A stretch of 64,000 nucleotides of DNA from Spirochaetaceae bacterium (GCA_026418115.1 JAOABY010000001.1:62001-126000); one strand, 5' to 3'; positions 45,198 to 54,384 are shown, numbered from the stretch's first letter. Notes: generated by a model not told the origin, from the letters alone. Numbers and translations are program-made.

Positions 45198-47063
45198 CTA
45201 CAGGAAAAGCCGGCATGAGACTGCCAGTATCTTCTTCCACACCGGCTCGTTCACAGCCCGTTCCAGACCAAGTTCATCCTTCCACCATGTATAGGAGAGG
45301 CCGAAGGCAGCGCTCAGCTCGAATGGTACCGAAATGCCAGGCACCCGCGGAGCTACCGGGCGCCATGCCACCTCAACACGCCCTATATGATTGTAGTCAT
45401 AGATGCCATCATGAAGAAAATCCTTGTTATACTGAGTGAGCTTGCTGTAGTCCATGTACTTGTAAGGATCGCCAAATATCCGGGGCAGGCCGGCATTCCA
45501 GTCACTCCAGGGATTGTCACCATGGCGCACAAATGCATACCTGATGCCGATACGGAGTCCATCGGAAGGCATGGCATCGAGCTTCACCAGAAATTCATCG
45601 GAATTGGGCGGCAGATAATAGCCGAGGTTTTCGCCATCCTGCGTATATGAAGTATCGACCCTTATGCGGTAATCGGGGTACCAGGTAGGATAATGCGAAT
45701 AGACAAAAGGCTCTATCTTTGTATATTGCACGGTAAGCATACCGAACGGCACACCCGGCAGACGAACCTTCGCTCCACCCTGCAATGCAAACATGTTGCG
45801 CGCCTTGGTAAACAATTCAGAAAGATTCGTGATCTCCATCTCATCCGCATAGAACGAACCATAGAGCGTAGCAATGCCGGGTATGATGGCTTTCCCATCA
45901 ATCTGGACACCGAGGTTGTCGATATCTGCAAGCTGGTTCTGGTACATCACCGAGAACAGGAGAGGGGCCATGTAACCAGGCTCGAATCGCTTGGCACCTA
46001 CCAGCGTGCTCGTTGCCGATAATGCAAGCCAGTCAAAGGGAAAGAGTTCCATTCGCTGGAGGCCGAGCATCTTCTGCCAGGAGATTGACGAAAAATAATA
46101 GTAGTCTCCATCGGCTGGTTCAAAAATGCCATCGCCGTCCCTGTCATACAGTTTTTGCGCAGTGCTGCTTTCCTGCCCGCCTTTCTGCCAGTTGGTAAGG
46201 GAGCCCAGAAGACTTGTCACAGCGAAATATCTTGATGGCCGGAATTGAACTTCAGTTCCCACAAAGGGACGAGCCGTAGCAGAAAGCGAAAAAGATCCTG
46301 CTCCTACTCCCCAGTCTCGTCGGAATCGCGAAAAGCGCACCATGAGCGATCCCGAATCCGTTTCGGCGGCGATATCCTGACGGATGTCGTAGCTGAACAT
46401 AGGATAAAGAATAGGCGTACCATTGGCATACCTGTCCATGAATGGATCACTAGAGTATCTGCTTGGGCTGAAATCGATATGGCCTGCATCACATTCTTTT
46501 GTAAACTCATATGCCAGATAGCTGCCACGCTCAATTTTGTCAAAAGTAAAACCAGCCTCCCCTTTCAGAGAAAGCCACGGAACGGGGTCCCCGGCGATGT
46601 ATGGCACAATGCGGGAATTGAACGACCAGAGGTCCTTCGGATCTGCTGTCCCTGCGCCGTCCAGAAGATCCCAATAACCGCCTGTATCCAGGCGCGTCGT
46701 TGATTCAAACCGCAACCCTACCCTTGCGCCGGTACCTGCATCCTTCAGAATTGCATCCTCAATACCTTTGCCTGAGGTAAACTCTTCAAACCATCGCCGA
46801 ATCATGCCCTGCTCTGCTGGTGAAAAAGCTTCAGGATGCCCCATCATGGTTGCAAGGAGGGCAGCTATCTGTCGACTTGTGTATGGCTTCACAGATGAAA
46901 GCCTGGCCACTACACCTCGCATCTCGGCAGCATCTATGGCTGCATAGACTGGATGCTGCAGCTCAACCGCCAGGTGCCCCTGCGCTGCCGCCTGGCTGGC
47001 AAGTCCAAGCACCATGATCATGCTGATAGCCAAAAGCACATGTTTTTTCATCATCAGACTCAT
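45198..47063 (-). CDS. Outer-membrane beta-barrel protein, capsule-assembly (Wzi)-like
   Basis: 621 residues; signal peptide ends SQAAAQGHLAVELQHPVY. Short helical N-terminal domain (MRGVVARLSSVKPYTSRQIA) followed by about 480 residues of amphipathic strands rich in Tyr/Phe/Trp, ending in an aromatic-hydrophobic strand (KKILAVSCRLFL). The motif FSRFRRDWGVGAGSFSLSAT resembles Wzi-type barrels (W/GxG-slls). Probably surface polysaccharide anchoring or a porin. SD GGGGGAGAG before ATG 47063; the leader upstream contains a remarkable hairpin. Confidence 0.78.
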   Translation of the reverse strand: MSLMMKKHVLLAISMIMVLGLASQAAAQGHLAVELQHPVYAAIDAAEMRGVVARLSSVKPYTSRQIAALLATMMGHPEAFSPAEQGMIRRWFEEFTSGKGIEDAILKDAGTGARVGLRFESTTRLDTGGYWDLLDGAGTADPKDLWSFNSRIVPYIAGDPVPWLSLKGEAGFTFDKIERGSYLAYEFTKECDAGHIDFSPSRYSSDPFMDRYANGTPILYPMFSYDIRQDIAAETDSGSLMVRFSRFRRDWGVGAGSFSLSATARPFVGTEVQFRPSRYFAVTSLLGSLTNWQKGGQESSTAQKLYDRDGDGIFEPADGDYYYFSSISWQKMLGLQRMELFPFDWLALSATSTLVGAKRFEPGYMAPLLFSVMYQNQLADIDNLGVQIDGKAIIPGIATLYGSFYADEMEITNLSELFTKARNMFALQGGAKVRLPGVPFGMLTVQYTKIEPFVYSHYPTWYPDYRIRVDTSYTQDGENLGYYLPPNSDEFLVKLDAMPSDGLRIGIRYAFVRHGDNPWSDWNAGLPRIFGDPYKYMDYSKLTQYNKDFLHDGIYDYNHIGRVEVAWRPVAPRVPGISVPFELSAAFGLSYTWWKDELGLERAVNEPVWKKILAVSCRLFL

Positions 47064-47079
47064 GTCTCTCCCCCAGCAT

Positions 47080-47179
47080 AAAAAAAACCTTCGTGCGCCG
47101 TCGACACCGGGGGGTAGGGTCTGCCGCCGGGGTTGGGGGGTAAGCGGCTTGGGGCCGGCACCGAACGAAGCACGAAGGC
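47080..47179 (-). ncRNA. Structured leader or small RNA with G-run/C-run core and terminal U8
   Basis: The minus-strand transcript expected from the promoter at 47186-47214 would begin about 47179 with GCCTTCGTGC. It pairs perfectly with GCACGAAGG 74 nt later (stem 47088-47096 with 47170-47178), and this is followed at once by eight T residues (47087-47080). The loop is C-rich on the RNA and G-rich on the plus strand (see next). It could be an attenuator in the leader of the outer-membrane protein mRNA, an independent RNA of about 95 nt, or a composite terminator for tex. I do not recognise a known riboswitch or SRP/6S class. Confidence 0.5.
47109..47154 (+). other. Potential G-quadruplex tract
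   Basis: Five G-runs (6, 3, 4, 6 and 4 long) separated by 2, 9, 2 and 10 bases in 46 bp of the plus strand. It forms the loop of the leader hairpin. Confidence 0.6.
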
Positions 47180-47185
47180 GAAATA

Positions 47186-47214
47186 AATATACTCTGCACG
47201 GAGAAGGAAAGCAA
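47186..47214 (-). promoter_or_regulatory. Promoter of the leader RNA / outer-membrane protein gene
   Basis: Minus strand TTGCTT, 17-nt spacer, TATATT. Expected start falls on the first base of the hairpin. Confidence 0.55.
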
Positions 47215-47308
47215 GACCACTTTTCCTTTCACCAGCAATGGGAACGAGAGAGCCCGGACTCATATGCACGGCAGGGCGTCCCGGACTTCAGGAGAGCGGC
47301 TCCAGCCT

Positions 47309-49747
47309 CTATTTTCTCTCTTTCAGCAGCTTTGCGAAAGGATTGTAAGTCGTACCGTCATCATTACGAGCCGGCCTCTCCTGCTTTGACCGTCCACCAT
47401 CCTGCTGCATGGGCTGCGGGCTCCGCTCACTGGCAGCATGATGCGGTCTGTCGTCCTTTTCGCCGCTGCCACGTTTGACATGTACTACCACTCTCCTTTT
47501 GCCCGCTGCTGTCTGCTCCGTCTTGTTCTCTCCCAGGCCAGCCGCGCCGGCACTGCCAGACGCAAGACCTCCCGAATACGAAGGGTTGCTCTTCAGCGAC
47601 AGGCCTATTCTGCGCCGTACCGGATCGACGCTGATAATGGTGAATTCCCTGGTATCGCCTACTTTCAGAACTTCCATTGGATCGTTCACAAAGCGGTCGG
47701 ACAGCTCGGACACATGAATCAGCGCGCTTTCCTTGATCCCAATGTCGATAAAGGCTCCAAAATCAACGACATTCTTGACCTTGCCCTTCACCTTCATGCC
47801 GGGAGCAAGATCTTCGAATGTGAGCACTCCCTGCTGGAGGAGCGGTGGCGGCAGATCCTCGCGCGGATCACGATTCGGCTTCTTGAGCTCGGCGATAATA
47901 TCATTGAGCGTGATATCGCCTACCCCGTACTTTTCTTTGAGTTTCGCTCTCTCCTTTGTGTCCGGATCCCGCCCCGCTCGAATGATGGGAAGCAGCTCGG
48001 AAGCCAGGGGATAGTTTTCCGGATGTACCCAGGTATTGTCGAGTGGATTCGTACTCTCGGGAATCTTCAGAAAGCCCGCACACTGCTCAAAAGTCTTTTC
48101 GCCAAGACCTGGGATCTCCCTGAGCAAATCACGCGACCTTATCACACCATTGGCATCACGGAACTTTACGATCTTTTTTGCAAGGCTCGCATTGATGCCG
48201 GATACATAGCGCAGGATAGTATGACTCGCGGTATTGAGGTTGACGCCTACCTGATTGACTACCGAACTGACTACCTCATCGAGCCGGTCTGCAAGCTGTT
48301 TCTGATTGACATCATGCTGATAAAGCCCAACACCTATGCTTTTGGGATCGATTTTCACAAGCTCAGACAGCGGATCCTGCAGGCGTCTGCCAATTGAAAT
48401 CGCTCCTCGTATAGTCAGGTCGAGGTCGGGGAATTCCTCTCTGGCTACGTCGCTTGCGGAGTATACCGATGCCCCATCCTCATCAACCACGGCATAGCGG
48501 CAATCAAGCTTGTATTCAGCAATCGCTTCAGCGACCAGTCTCTGCACTTCAGTGCTGCCGGTGCCATTGCCGACCGCAATGGTCGCAACACGATGCCTCG
48601 TCACTGCATTGGCAATATCCTTCTTGCCCTGGTCGGGACGGGTTTCCTGATTGATCACGAAATACTCAAGGAACTTGCCAGTCTCATCGAGTGCAGCGCA
48701 CTTGGTACCGGTACGTATGCCCGGATCGATACCCAGCACCCGCGTGCCTCGCAGAGGAGGCTGCATCAGAAGGTTTCTCAGATTCGTACTGAACACATCG
48801 ATGGCATGTGTCTCAGCCTGCTCCGTCAGATCAGAGCGCACTTCACGCTTGACCGCCGGCAGAAGCAAGCGGTACAGCCCATCGATAATGGCCATTTCAT
48901 GATGATGGTTTGCAGGGCGGACTCGAGCGAGCATCGCCTGTTCCATCATAGGCTCATCGATCTCGATGGCCACATCGAGCTCACCTTCACGCTCGCCACG
49001 GTTGACAGCCAGAATTCTATGATGCTTGATGGATGCCAGCGGTTCCTTATAGTCCCAGTACATCTGATAGGTTGATGTCTCGCGTTTGAAATCATCTCCC
49101 ACGCCCTTGACCACAAGCTGCCCATGATTGAGCACGAGCGATTTGAGTACTGCCCGCATCGTCGCATCCTGGGAGAAACGCTCAGCCAGCACATCCCTCG
49201 CGCCGGCAAGCGCATCATCGACAGTAGCAACAGAGAGTTCGGGATTTACTTCATCAATGCGCACAAACCCCGATGCTGTGCGCTCAACCTCCGTCGCAGC
49301 AGCAGACGACATGATGTCTGCCAGAGGTCCGAGCCCCTTTTCCAGAGCTACCATGCCTCTTGTCTTTTTCTTTTTCTTGAAGGGAGCCCAGAGATCCTCA
49401 AGCTCTGCAAGGGTGGTCGCTGACCGGATGTTTGCAAGCAGATGTTCATCGAGCTTGCCTAGAGAAAGGATCCCCTTGATGATCTCGATGCGCCGCTCTT
49501 CAAGATTCCGGTAACTCTCATATTTATGGATACAGTCGCGTACTTGTACTTCATCCAGACTGCCAGTCCGTTCCTTGCGATAGCGGCTGATGAAGGGAAT
49601 TGTACAGCCCTCTGCCGACAGCTCGAGGACAGCCTGCACCTGTGACTGCCGTATGCCGAGGTCCTGTGCGATTCTTGCCGTTAATCCATCATGGTCAACC
49701 TGCAGTGACTCAATTGTTTCCTGGTTGATGGCATCAAATATCTGCAT
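47309..49747 (-). CDS. tex: Tex family RNA-binding transcription accessory protein
   Basis: 812 residues. Order: Tex N-terminal helical part with IPFISRYRKERTGSLDEVQV, YqgF/RNase H-like core with GTRVLGIDPGIRTGTKCAAL, helix-hairpin-helix (NQVGVNLNTASHTILRYVSG and LREIPGLGEKTFEQCAGFLK), S1 domain (GMKVKGKVKNVVDFGAFIDI) and a basic low-complexity tail. Binds RNA, linked to transcription and stress responses. ATG 49747 lacks an SD; a -35/-10 pair places the transcript start at the ATG. The TTG at 49783 would fall in the -35 box. Confidence 0.94.
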   Translation of the reverse strand: MQIFDAINQETIESLQVDHDGLTARIAQDLGIRQSQVQAVLELSAEGCTIPFISRYRKERTGSLDEVQVRDCIHKYESYRNLEERRIEIIKGILSLGKLDEHLLANIRSATTLAELEDLWAPFKKKKKTRGMVALEKGLGPLADIMSSAAATEVERTASGFVRIDEVNPELSVATVDDALAGARDVLAERFSQDATMRAVLKSLVLNHGQLVVKGVGDDFKRETSTYQMYWDYKEPLASIKHHRILAVNRGEREGELDVAIEIDEPMMEQAMLARVRPANHHHEMAIIDGLYRLLLPAVKREVRSDLTEQAETHAIDVFSTNLRNLLMQPPLRGTRVLGIDPGIRTGTKCAALDETGKFLEYFVINQETRPDQGKKDIANAVTRHRVATIAVGNGTGSTEVQRLVAEAIAEYKLDCRYAVVDEDGASVYSASDVAREEFPDLDLTIRGAISIGRRLQDPLSELVKIDPKSIGVGLYQHDVNQKQLADRLDEVVSSVVNQVGVNLNTASHTILRYVSGINASLAKKIVKFRDANGVIRSRDLLREIPGLGEKTFEQCAGFLKIPESTNPLDNTWVHPENYPLASELLPIIRAGRDPDTKERAKLKEKYGVGDITLNDIIAELKKPNRDPREDLPPPLLQQGVLTFEDLAPGMKVKGKVKNVVDFGAFIDIGIKESALIHVSELSDRFVNDPMEVLKVGDTREFTIISVDPVRRRIGLSLKSNPSYSGGLASGSAGAAGLGENKTEQTAAGKRRVVVHVKRGSGEKDDRPHHAASERSPQPMQQDGGRSKQERPARNDDGTTYNPFAKLLKERK

Positions 49748-49754
49748 GGTCGGT

Positions 49755-49783
49755 ACGGTACGGGAAGAAAACGAAAAATTCAA
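49755..49783 (-). promoter_or_regulatory. Candidate tex promoter (leaderless)
   Basis: Minus strand TTGAAT, 17-nt spacer, TACCGT, ending 7 nt before the ATG. Confidence 0.45.
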
Positions 49784-49856
49784 GCACGGGGATGCTGGAC
49801 GCTAATTGTATGAGCGTGTACATTATCGGTTGTTGCAGTGAGTCGAGAGGGGAGTA

Positions 49857-50486
49857 ATGGGTAGAAGCTCGTTCAAGATCAGAACTTTTTCTGCTTTGGA
49901 AGTCGCCAGACTCTGTGGTGTAGTCAATCAGACTTCTATCAACTGGATACGCTCGGGGCACCTGAAGGCATTCACGACCCCCGGGGGACAATACCGCGTC
50001 TATGCCGAAGATCTGGTATCATTCCTGAAAGAAAGGGGTATGAAGATTCCTGAGGAGCTGCGGGAAGATCTCACCATACCGGTCGACACCGGGCTTGCGC
50101 TGATTGTCGATGATGACAAGGATCTGAATACCATTCTCAAACGATATCTGGAACGAAGGATCGAAGACCTTCGGGTTGCTCAGGCGTTCGATGGATTTGA
50201 AGCAGGCAAGGCACTCGCGGAACGACATCCCGCGATTGTCTTTCTTGATATAGATCTGCCTGGGGTCGATGGTATAACGCTCTGCAAGCGCATACGTTCC
50301 GATGAATCACTGGGACAGCCCCATGTCATTGCGATCACAGGTCTGGATGCAGAAGAAGCACAGGCGAACATGCTGCAGGCTGGCGCTGATGCATTTTTCT
50401 CCAAACCTCTGAATTTTGAAGCTGTCATTCAGAAAACCATCGAATTGCTCGAGTCTCGGAAAGCAGCAACTGAAAAGGCGGAGTGA
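49857..50486 (+). CDS. MerR/excisionase-type HTH fused to a response-regulator receiver domain
   Basis: 209 residues. N-terminal winged-helix (residues 10-60): FSALEVARLCGVVNQTSINW, IRSGHLKAFTTPGGQYRVYAEDLVSFL. C-terminal REC domain (about 80-200): acidic pocket LIVDDDKD, phosphoacceptor Asp in VFLDIDLPGVDG, conserved Thr/Lys in IAITG and FFSKPL. The order (DNA-binding first) is inverse to most response regulators. Partner kinase not in the window. SD AGGGGAG. Confidence 0.88.
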   Translation: MGRSSFKIRTFSALEVARLCGVVNQTSINWIRSGHLKAFTTPGGQYRVYAEDLVSFLKERGMKIPEELREDLTIPVDTGLALIVDDDKDLNTILKRYLERRIEDLRVAQAFDGFEAGKALAERHPAIVFLDIDLPGVDGITLCKRIRSDESLGQPHVIAITGLDAEEAQANMLQAGADAFFSKPLNFEAVIQKTIELLESRKAATEKAE

Positions 50487-50517
50487 CCCCGACAACCCCA
50501 TGCCAGAAGAGGGGAGT

Positions 50518-51084
50518 ATGAATACGGTTGCACTCTATCGTTCGCTGGACGGAAGATTCAGCGTGCATGTGGGAGACATTACCACCTTTTCCTGTGATGC
50601 CATTGTCAATGCTGCAAATAGCACGCTGCTGGGCGGAGGAGGGGTGGATGGCGCGATACACAGAGCCGCCGGTCCTGCCTTGCTCGAAGCCTGCAAAATG
50701 GTTCGTTCCACTCTCTATCCGGAAGGGCTTCCAACCGGAAAGGCAGTTGCAACAATCGCCGGCAATCTCCCTGCCAGAAGAGTCATCCATACAGTAGGGC
50801 CGATCTGGAGAGGCGGCAAGCACAATGAAGATGCCCTGCTGGCCTCCTGCTACCGTGAATGCATGCGTCTGGCTCGAGAGGAACATCTGCTGCACATCGC
50901 TTTCCCCGCAATATCCACCGGTATATATGGTTTCCCCCGTGAACGTGCTGCACACATTGTATGGCAGACAGTGCAGGCAGAGCTGGCAACCAATGCGCTG
51001 CCACGCCAAATCTCACTCATATTCTACTCCGAGGAGGATGCCGGAATCTTTCTCCGGGAGAACGGTCTACCTGCCAGGCAGTAA
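50518..51084 (+). CDS. Macrodomain protein (O-acetyl-ADP-ribose deacetylase-like)
   Basis: 188 residues. ADP-ribose pocket motifs: DAIVNAANSTLLGGGGVDGA, IHRAAGPALLEAC, and IAFPAISTGIYGFPRERAA, closely like YmdB. Removes acetyl from O-acetyl-ADP-ribose or ADP-ribose from proteins. It follows the HTH-REC gene by 31 nt and has GAGGGGAG ahead of the ATG, so they may be cotranscribed. Confidence 0.92.
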   Translation: MNTVALYRSLDGRFSVHVGDITTFSCDAIVNAANSTLLGGGGVDGAIHRAAGPALLEACKMVRSTLYPEGLPTGKAVATIAGNLPARRVIHTVGPIWRGGKHNEDALLASCYRECMRLAREEHLLHIAFPAISTGIYGFPRERAAHIVWQTVQAELATNALPRQISLIFYSEEDAGIFLRENGLPARQ

Positions 51085-51145
51085 AGCCTGGATGGCAGAC
51101 TCTCTTGACGTGAGCGCCCTCTATGGCTAATATTTTTCTCACCGC

Positions 51146-51216
51146 GCGACCGTCGTATACCGGTATTACCCGAGCTTCCCAAGCTCGTGAAGCGGGTTCG
51201 ACTCCCGTCGGTCGCT
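51146..51216 (+). tRNA. tRNA-Gly (anticodon CCC)
   Basis: Acceptor GCGACCG pairs with CGGTCGC; anticodon arm CGAGC-TTCCCAA-GCTCG gives anticodon CCC; T arm GCGGG-TTCGACT-CCCGT. Discriminator T, CCA not encoded. The D arm is slightly imperfect. The 3' half is repeated exactly 7.5 kb downstream. Confidence 0.9.
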
Positions 51217-51218
51217 CT
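51185..51218 (+). repeat. 34-bp direct repeat, left copy (attL-like, inside tRNA-Gly)
   Basis: From the 3' side of the anticodon stem to 2 nt beyond the discriminator base; identical over 34 bases to 58697-58730. tRNA 3' ends are the usual targets of tyrosine integrases. Confidence 0.88.
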
Positions 51219-51223
51219 TGCTG

Positions 51224-51252
51224 AAAAAAGCCTGCGTAATGCAGGCTTTTTT
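51224..51252. terminator. Bidirectional terminator
   Basis: AAAAAAGCCTGC, GTAAT loop, GCAGGCTTTTTT: serves the tRNA on the plus strand and the DapA-like gene on the minus strand. Confidence 0.92.
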
Positions 51253-51259
51253 CATAGCA

Positions 51260-52147
51260 TCATAACCCCTGCGCCATCTCGCGCATCATCCTGTCGATGA
51301 TCGCCCTGTCTTCTGCCTCCAGCGGGCGTTTGGGACTGCTGGAATAGCCACCCGCCAGGCCCATCCCGTCCAGCACATATTTGAGAGCTTTGTGTGCCTT
51401 GCCCGAATATTCCAGGTATCGCAGCCATGGCAGCAGTCTGCGATAGAGATCCCATCCCTTTTGATAGTCCTTTTTTTCTGCGACGAGTTCATAGAGCTCT
51501 ACAGTCTCTTTTGGGAGAATATTGCCGAGTACGCAGACCCATCCCTGTGCACCCATGATGAATGATTCGTAGGCCATGTCTTCCCAGCCGCAGAAAATGC
51601 TGATACTGTCCTCGGTGCTCATCCTGATTTCAGTGATTCTTCGTATATTGCCGGTGCTCTCCTTGATGTACTCGATGCCCGGTACCTCGGAGAGCCTTGC
51701 TACTGTTTCCGGGAGAATGTCAACTTTTGAGCTGCCGGGATTATTGTAGATCATTATTGGAATACTGAGAGCTTCCGCAATCCGGCGATAATGCCCATAG
51801 ATTTCTTCCTGATCCGGCGTGTAGTAATACGGAGGCAGCACCAGCACTCCTGCCGCTCCAGCCTTTTCAGCATACAGAGCATTCCTGATCGCCTTTTCCG
51901 TGGTCTCTGCCGTCGCGCCAACCACCACAGGCACTCTGCCATGGACCGTCCCCATCACACAGTCGATAATGGCTTTCTTGTCTTCATCCTCCAGACTGGC
52001 AAACTCTCCTGTACTTCCCAGTGGAATGAGACCATGCACACCCTGCCGTATCAGCCAGTCTACATTTTTTTCAATACCGAAAAAATCGACCTTCCCTTCC
52101 GCGGTGAAAGGCGTCACAGTCACTACAAACACACCATGTAATTTCAT
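51260..52147 (-). CDS. DapA-family (DHDPS/NAL) Schiff-base aldolase
   Basis: 295-residue TIM barrel. Family residues: GSTGEF phosphate/keto-acid pocket near 45, catalytic Tyr in IMIYNNPGS, Schiff-base Lys in GIEYIKES. The set does not decide between dihydrodipicolinate synthase and pyruvate aldolases such as N-acetylneuraminate or keto-sugar-acid lyases. In an operon with AOR and serine dehydratase, genes not linked to lysine synthesis, a catabolic aldolase yielding or using pyruvate plus an aldehyde is more likely. SD GGAGG. Confidence 0.9.
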   Translation of the reverse strand: MKLHGVFVVTVTPFTAEGKVDFFGIEKNVDWLIRQGVHGLIPLGSTGEFASLEDEDKKAIIDCVMGTVHGRVPVVVGATAETTEKAIRNALYAEKAGAAGVLVLPPYYYTPDQEEIYGHYRRIAEALSIPIMIYNNPGSSKVDILPETVARLSEVPGIEYIKESTGNIRRITEIRMSTEDSISIFCGWEDMAYESFIMGAQGWVCVLGNILPKETVELYELVAEKKDYQKGWDLYRRLLPWLRYLEYSGKAHKALKYVLDGMGLAGGYSSSPKRPLEAEDRAIIDRMMREMAQGL

Positions 52148-52183
52148 GTTTTCCTCCGTTGTGCTTCCGGACTTCCTGTTCGC

Positions 52184-54061
52184 TCACTTTTTCAGGCCCA
52201 AACGCGCAAGTGTTGCATCAGAGGGGATTCCCGTCACCGGATCCCAGCCTCTTGCTTCATAATATTCCTGCAGCATTGCCGGAAAGTCCGAGATCCCGCA
52301 CGCCGGCTCATGGGCATACTTGCCGAAAGCCGGTACAGCGCATACCCGTTCGGGCAACATGTCATCAGCCTTGGAAAAACCTTCCCGCACATTGAACAGC
52401 CTCTGCAGGTTGATGACGCGCTCTGAGACTTCAAGCAATTCTTCCGCACTGACATCATGGTCCGTCACACACGAAAGCATGGCGGCAAGCTTATCCACGC
52501 CGACACCGGCGTACATGAAGAATTTGCACGTTCCCAGTATCTCGGGAAGATTGAGACCATTCTGCATCAGGGCGACAGCCGCACCTTTGCCAGATTCGGC
52601 CCATCGATCCACTTCATACGGATCGGGAAGCCCATACCGGCACAAACCCCAGTCCATTTTCCCTGCATCCCAGGCCATCGCTTCTACAGGGTGGATATGG
52701 CACATTCCCCGGTTACCGGTGCCATAGCTGACAGCGAGTGATTTCCCCGACCGTGGGTCGTGCGCTGGCCCCTCAAGCCCTTTGACATGTATTGCAAATT
52801 TTTCAGAGCCTCTTCCTATTCGTTCGGCTGCCTTTTTTACGCCATCTGCAAGGAGTGCTCCAATCCCCTCCCGATTTGCGATCATTCTCACCAGAACCGG
52901 CAGGATTTCGGCATTTCCCCATGAGAGATCCAGCCCTCCGGTATCGAAATCCTGCAGCAGACCAGCTTCTGCGCACTCAAGCAGAAATGCGATGGATGCG
53001 CCGGCCGAAATAGAATCAATACCATATTGATTGCACAGATACGTTGCATGAACTGCCGCATCCATATTTTCATTCAGAACATATGCAGTAAAACAGGAAA
53101 TTGATTCATACTCCGCTCCGCCATGTTCCGGCGTCGCATATTGCCCCTCACTGACTCTTACTTTTCTGCCGCAGGAAATGGTGCAACCCCGATAGCAGGG
53201 ATAGGGCTTGATGAAATTGTGCTTCATGAACCTGTCGAGCAATTCAGCTCCTTTCCCCCATGAATTCGATTGCCAATTCCTGGTAGGCCAGTCACCCTTT
53301 TCATCATTTGCACCCAGATCACCAATGGTGCCGTAATCATGGAATCCTATTGCAACAGGATTCGTCCTCAACTCATTGAAATAGCCCTTGAGAAGTCCCT
53401 TCAGAGCCTCGGGTCTCCCTATTGGCACTTCACCGGTACCCTGTACGACGATTGCAAGCAGATTCTTGGATCCAAGCACTGTTCCAGCCCCGGTTCTCCC
53501 CGCTGCTCTGTCTCCGAACATCACTGAGGCATAGGTAACTCCATGCTCGCCAGCTGGTCCGATACATGCAATGGAAGAGTTTCCCTTTGGTATTTCCTTT
53601 CTGATCAGCTCCATCTTTTCCGAAACAAGCTTGCCTGCCAGATGTTCTGCAGGTCTGAATTCAACCCTCCCATCGCTGATGTACGCATAGACCGGTCTGG
53701 GGGCCTTCCCCTGGATCACAAGATAATCAAAACCGGCTCTTCGCAGATCAGGGCCAAAATCACTTCCCGCTCTTGCTTCACTCCAGGCTCCCGTATGCGG
53801 AGACTTGAAACAGAGCTCCACACTCCCCCCGCCAGGAATGCTGTTCAGTGTAAGAGGACCTGTGGCAATGATTACCATCGATTCTGGGCTGAGCGGGTCG
53901 AGCCCCGCTTTCTGACCATCATAGAGCAATCTCGCGGCAATTCCCGTCCCTCCAATATAGTTGCGCGCGAGATCTCTATCGATACTTCCTGACGAGCCAG
54001 TGAGAGTACTGAGATTGATGGACAGATAGTTCCCTGCATACCCCATCAATGCATTGCCCAT
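52184..54061 (-). CDS. Aldehyde:ferredoxin oxidoreductase (tungsten/molybdenum bis-pterin)
   Basis: 625 residues. Oxidises aldehydes to acids with ferredoxin. N-terminal pterin domain with IGGTGIAARLLYD, GPLTLNSIPGGGSVELC, SPHTGAWSEA and FDYLVIQGKA; pterin loops around residue 185 (DRAAGRTGAGTVLGSKNLLA); Fe-S ligands PCYRGCTISCGRK and, near the end, LGTCKFF. The first cluster motif reads CX3CX3C where classical AOR has CX2CX3C. ATG 54061 follows GAAAGGAG. Its MoaD-like partner is directly upstream. Confidence 0.92.
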   Translation of the reverse strand: MGNALMGYAGNYLSINLSTLTGSSGSIDRDLARNYIGGTGIAARLLYDGQKAGLDPLSPESMVIIATGPLTLNSIPGGGSVELCFKSPHTGAWSEARAGSDFGPDLRRAGFDYLVIQGKAPRPVYAYISDGRVEFRPAEHLAGKLVSEKMELIRKEIPKGNSSIACIGPAGEHGVTYASVMFGDRAAGRTGAGTVLGSKNLLAIVVQGTGEVPIGRPEALKGLLKGYFNELRTNPVAIGFHDYGTIGDLGANDEKGDWPTRNWQSNSWGKGAELLDRFMKHNFIKPYPCYRGCTISCGRKVRVSEGQYATPEHGGAEYESISCFTAYVLNENMDAAVHATYLCNQYGIDSISAGASIAFLLECAEAGLLQDFDTGGLDLSWGNAEILPVLVRMIANREGIGALLADGVKKAAERIGRGSEKFAIHVKGLEGPAHDPRSGKSLAVSYGTGNRGMCHIHPVEAMAWDAGKMDWGLCRYGLPDPYEVDRWAESGKGAAVALMQNGLNLPEILGTCKFFMYAGVGVDKLAAMLSCVTDHDVSAEELLEVSERVINLQRLFNVREGFSKADDMLPERVCAVPAFGKYAHEPACGISDFPAMLQEYYEARGWDPVTGIPSDATLARLGLKK

Positions 54062-54105
54062 TGCTTTCTCCTTTCTCCGCCATAGGGGGAGCACATCTCC
54101 TCCAT

Positions 54106-54384
54106 TCAACCGCCAACCACAACCTTGAACACTTTTATTTCCTGACCATCGAACAGACGTTCATCTGCATTCCTGATTACTTTGGAGCCGGAAATCAGAA
54201 CGACCGCTCCACGAAAGCGCTTCTCGCCTCGATTCCATAATGAGAGTGGCAGTCTGTCTGCCATCTCAGCATCGATGCGGTCATACAGGTCCGCAAGACA
54301 GGCGCCTTCCGGCAGATCCATCTGATATTCCGGAGTACCGAGCTCCTTTGCCAAAAGCCCCATCGCAATCAGGGAGACCCTCAT
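54106..54384 (-). CDS. MoaD/ThiS-like sulfur carrier
   Basis: 92 residues, beta-grasp fold, C-terminal VVVGG di-glycine that is thiocarboxylated. Such paralogues commonly sit beside AOR genes and serve synthesis of the tungstopterin or molybdopterin dithiolene. ATG overlaps the end of the regulator gene (ATGA), AOR follows after 44 nt. Confidence 0.85.
   Translation of the reverse strand: MRVSLIAMGLLAKELGTPEYQMDLPEGACLADLYDRIDAEMADRLPLSLWNRGEKRFRGAVVLISGSKVIRNADERLFDGQEIKVFKVVVGG

Noticed and set aside
47080-47179. SRP (4.5S) RNA or another known small RNA class
   Set aside because: The size and terminator would fit, but the conserved SRP core with its GGAAG/AGCAG loop is absent; left as an unassigned structured RNA.
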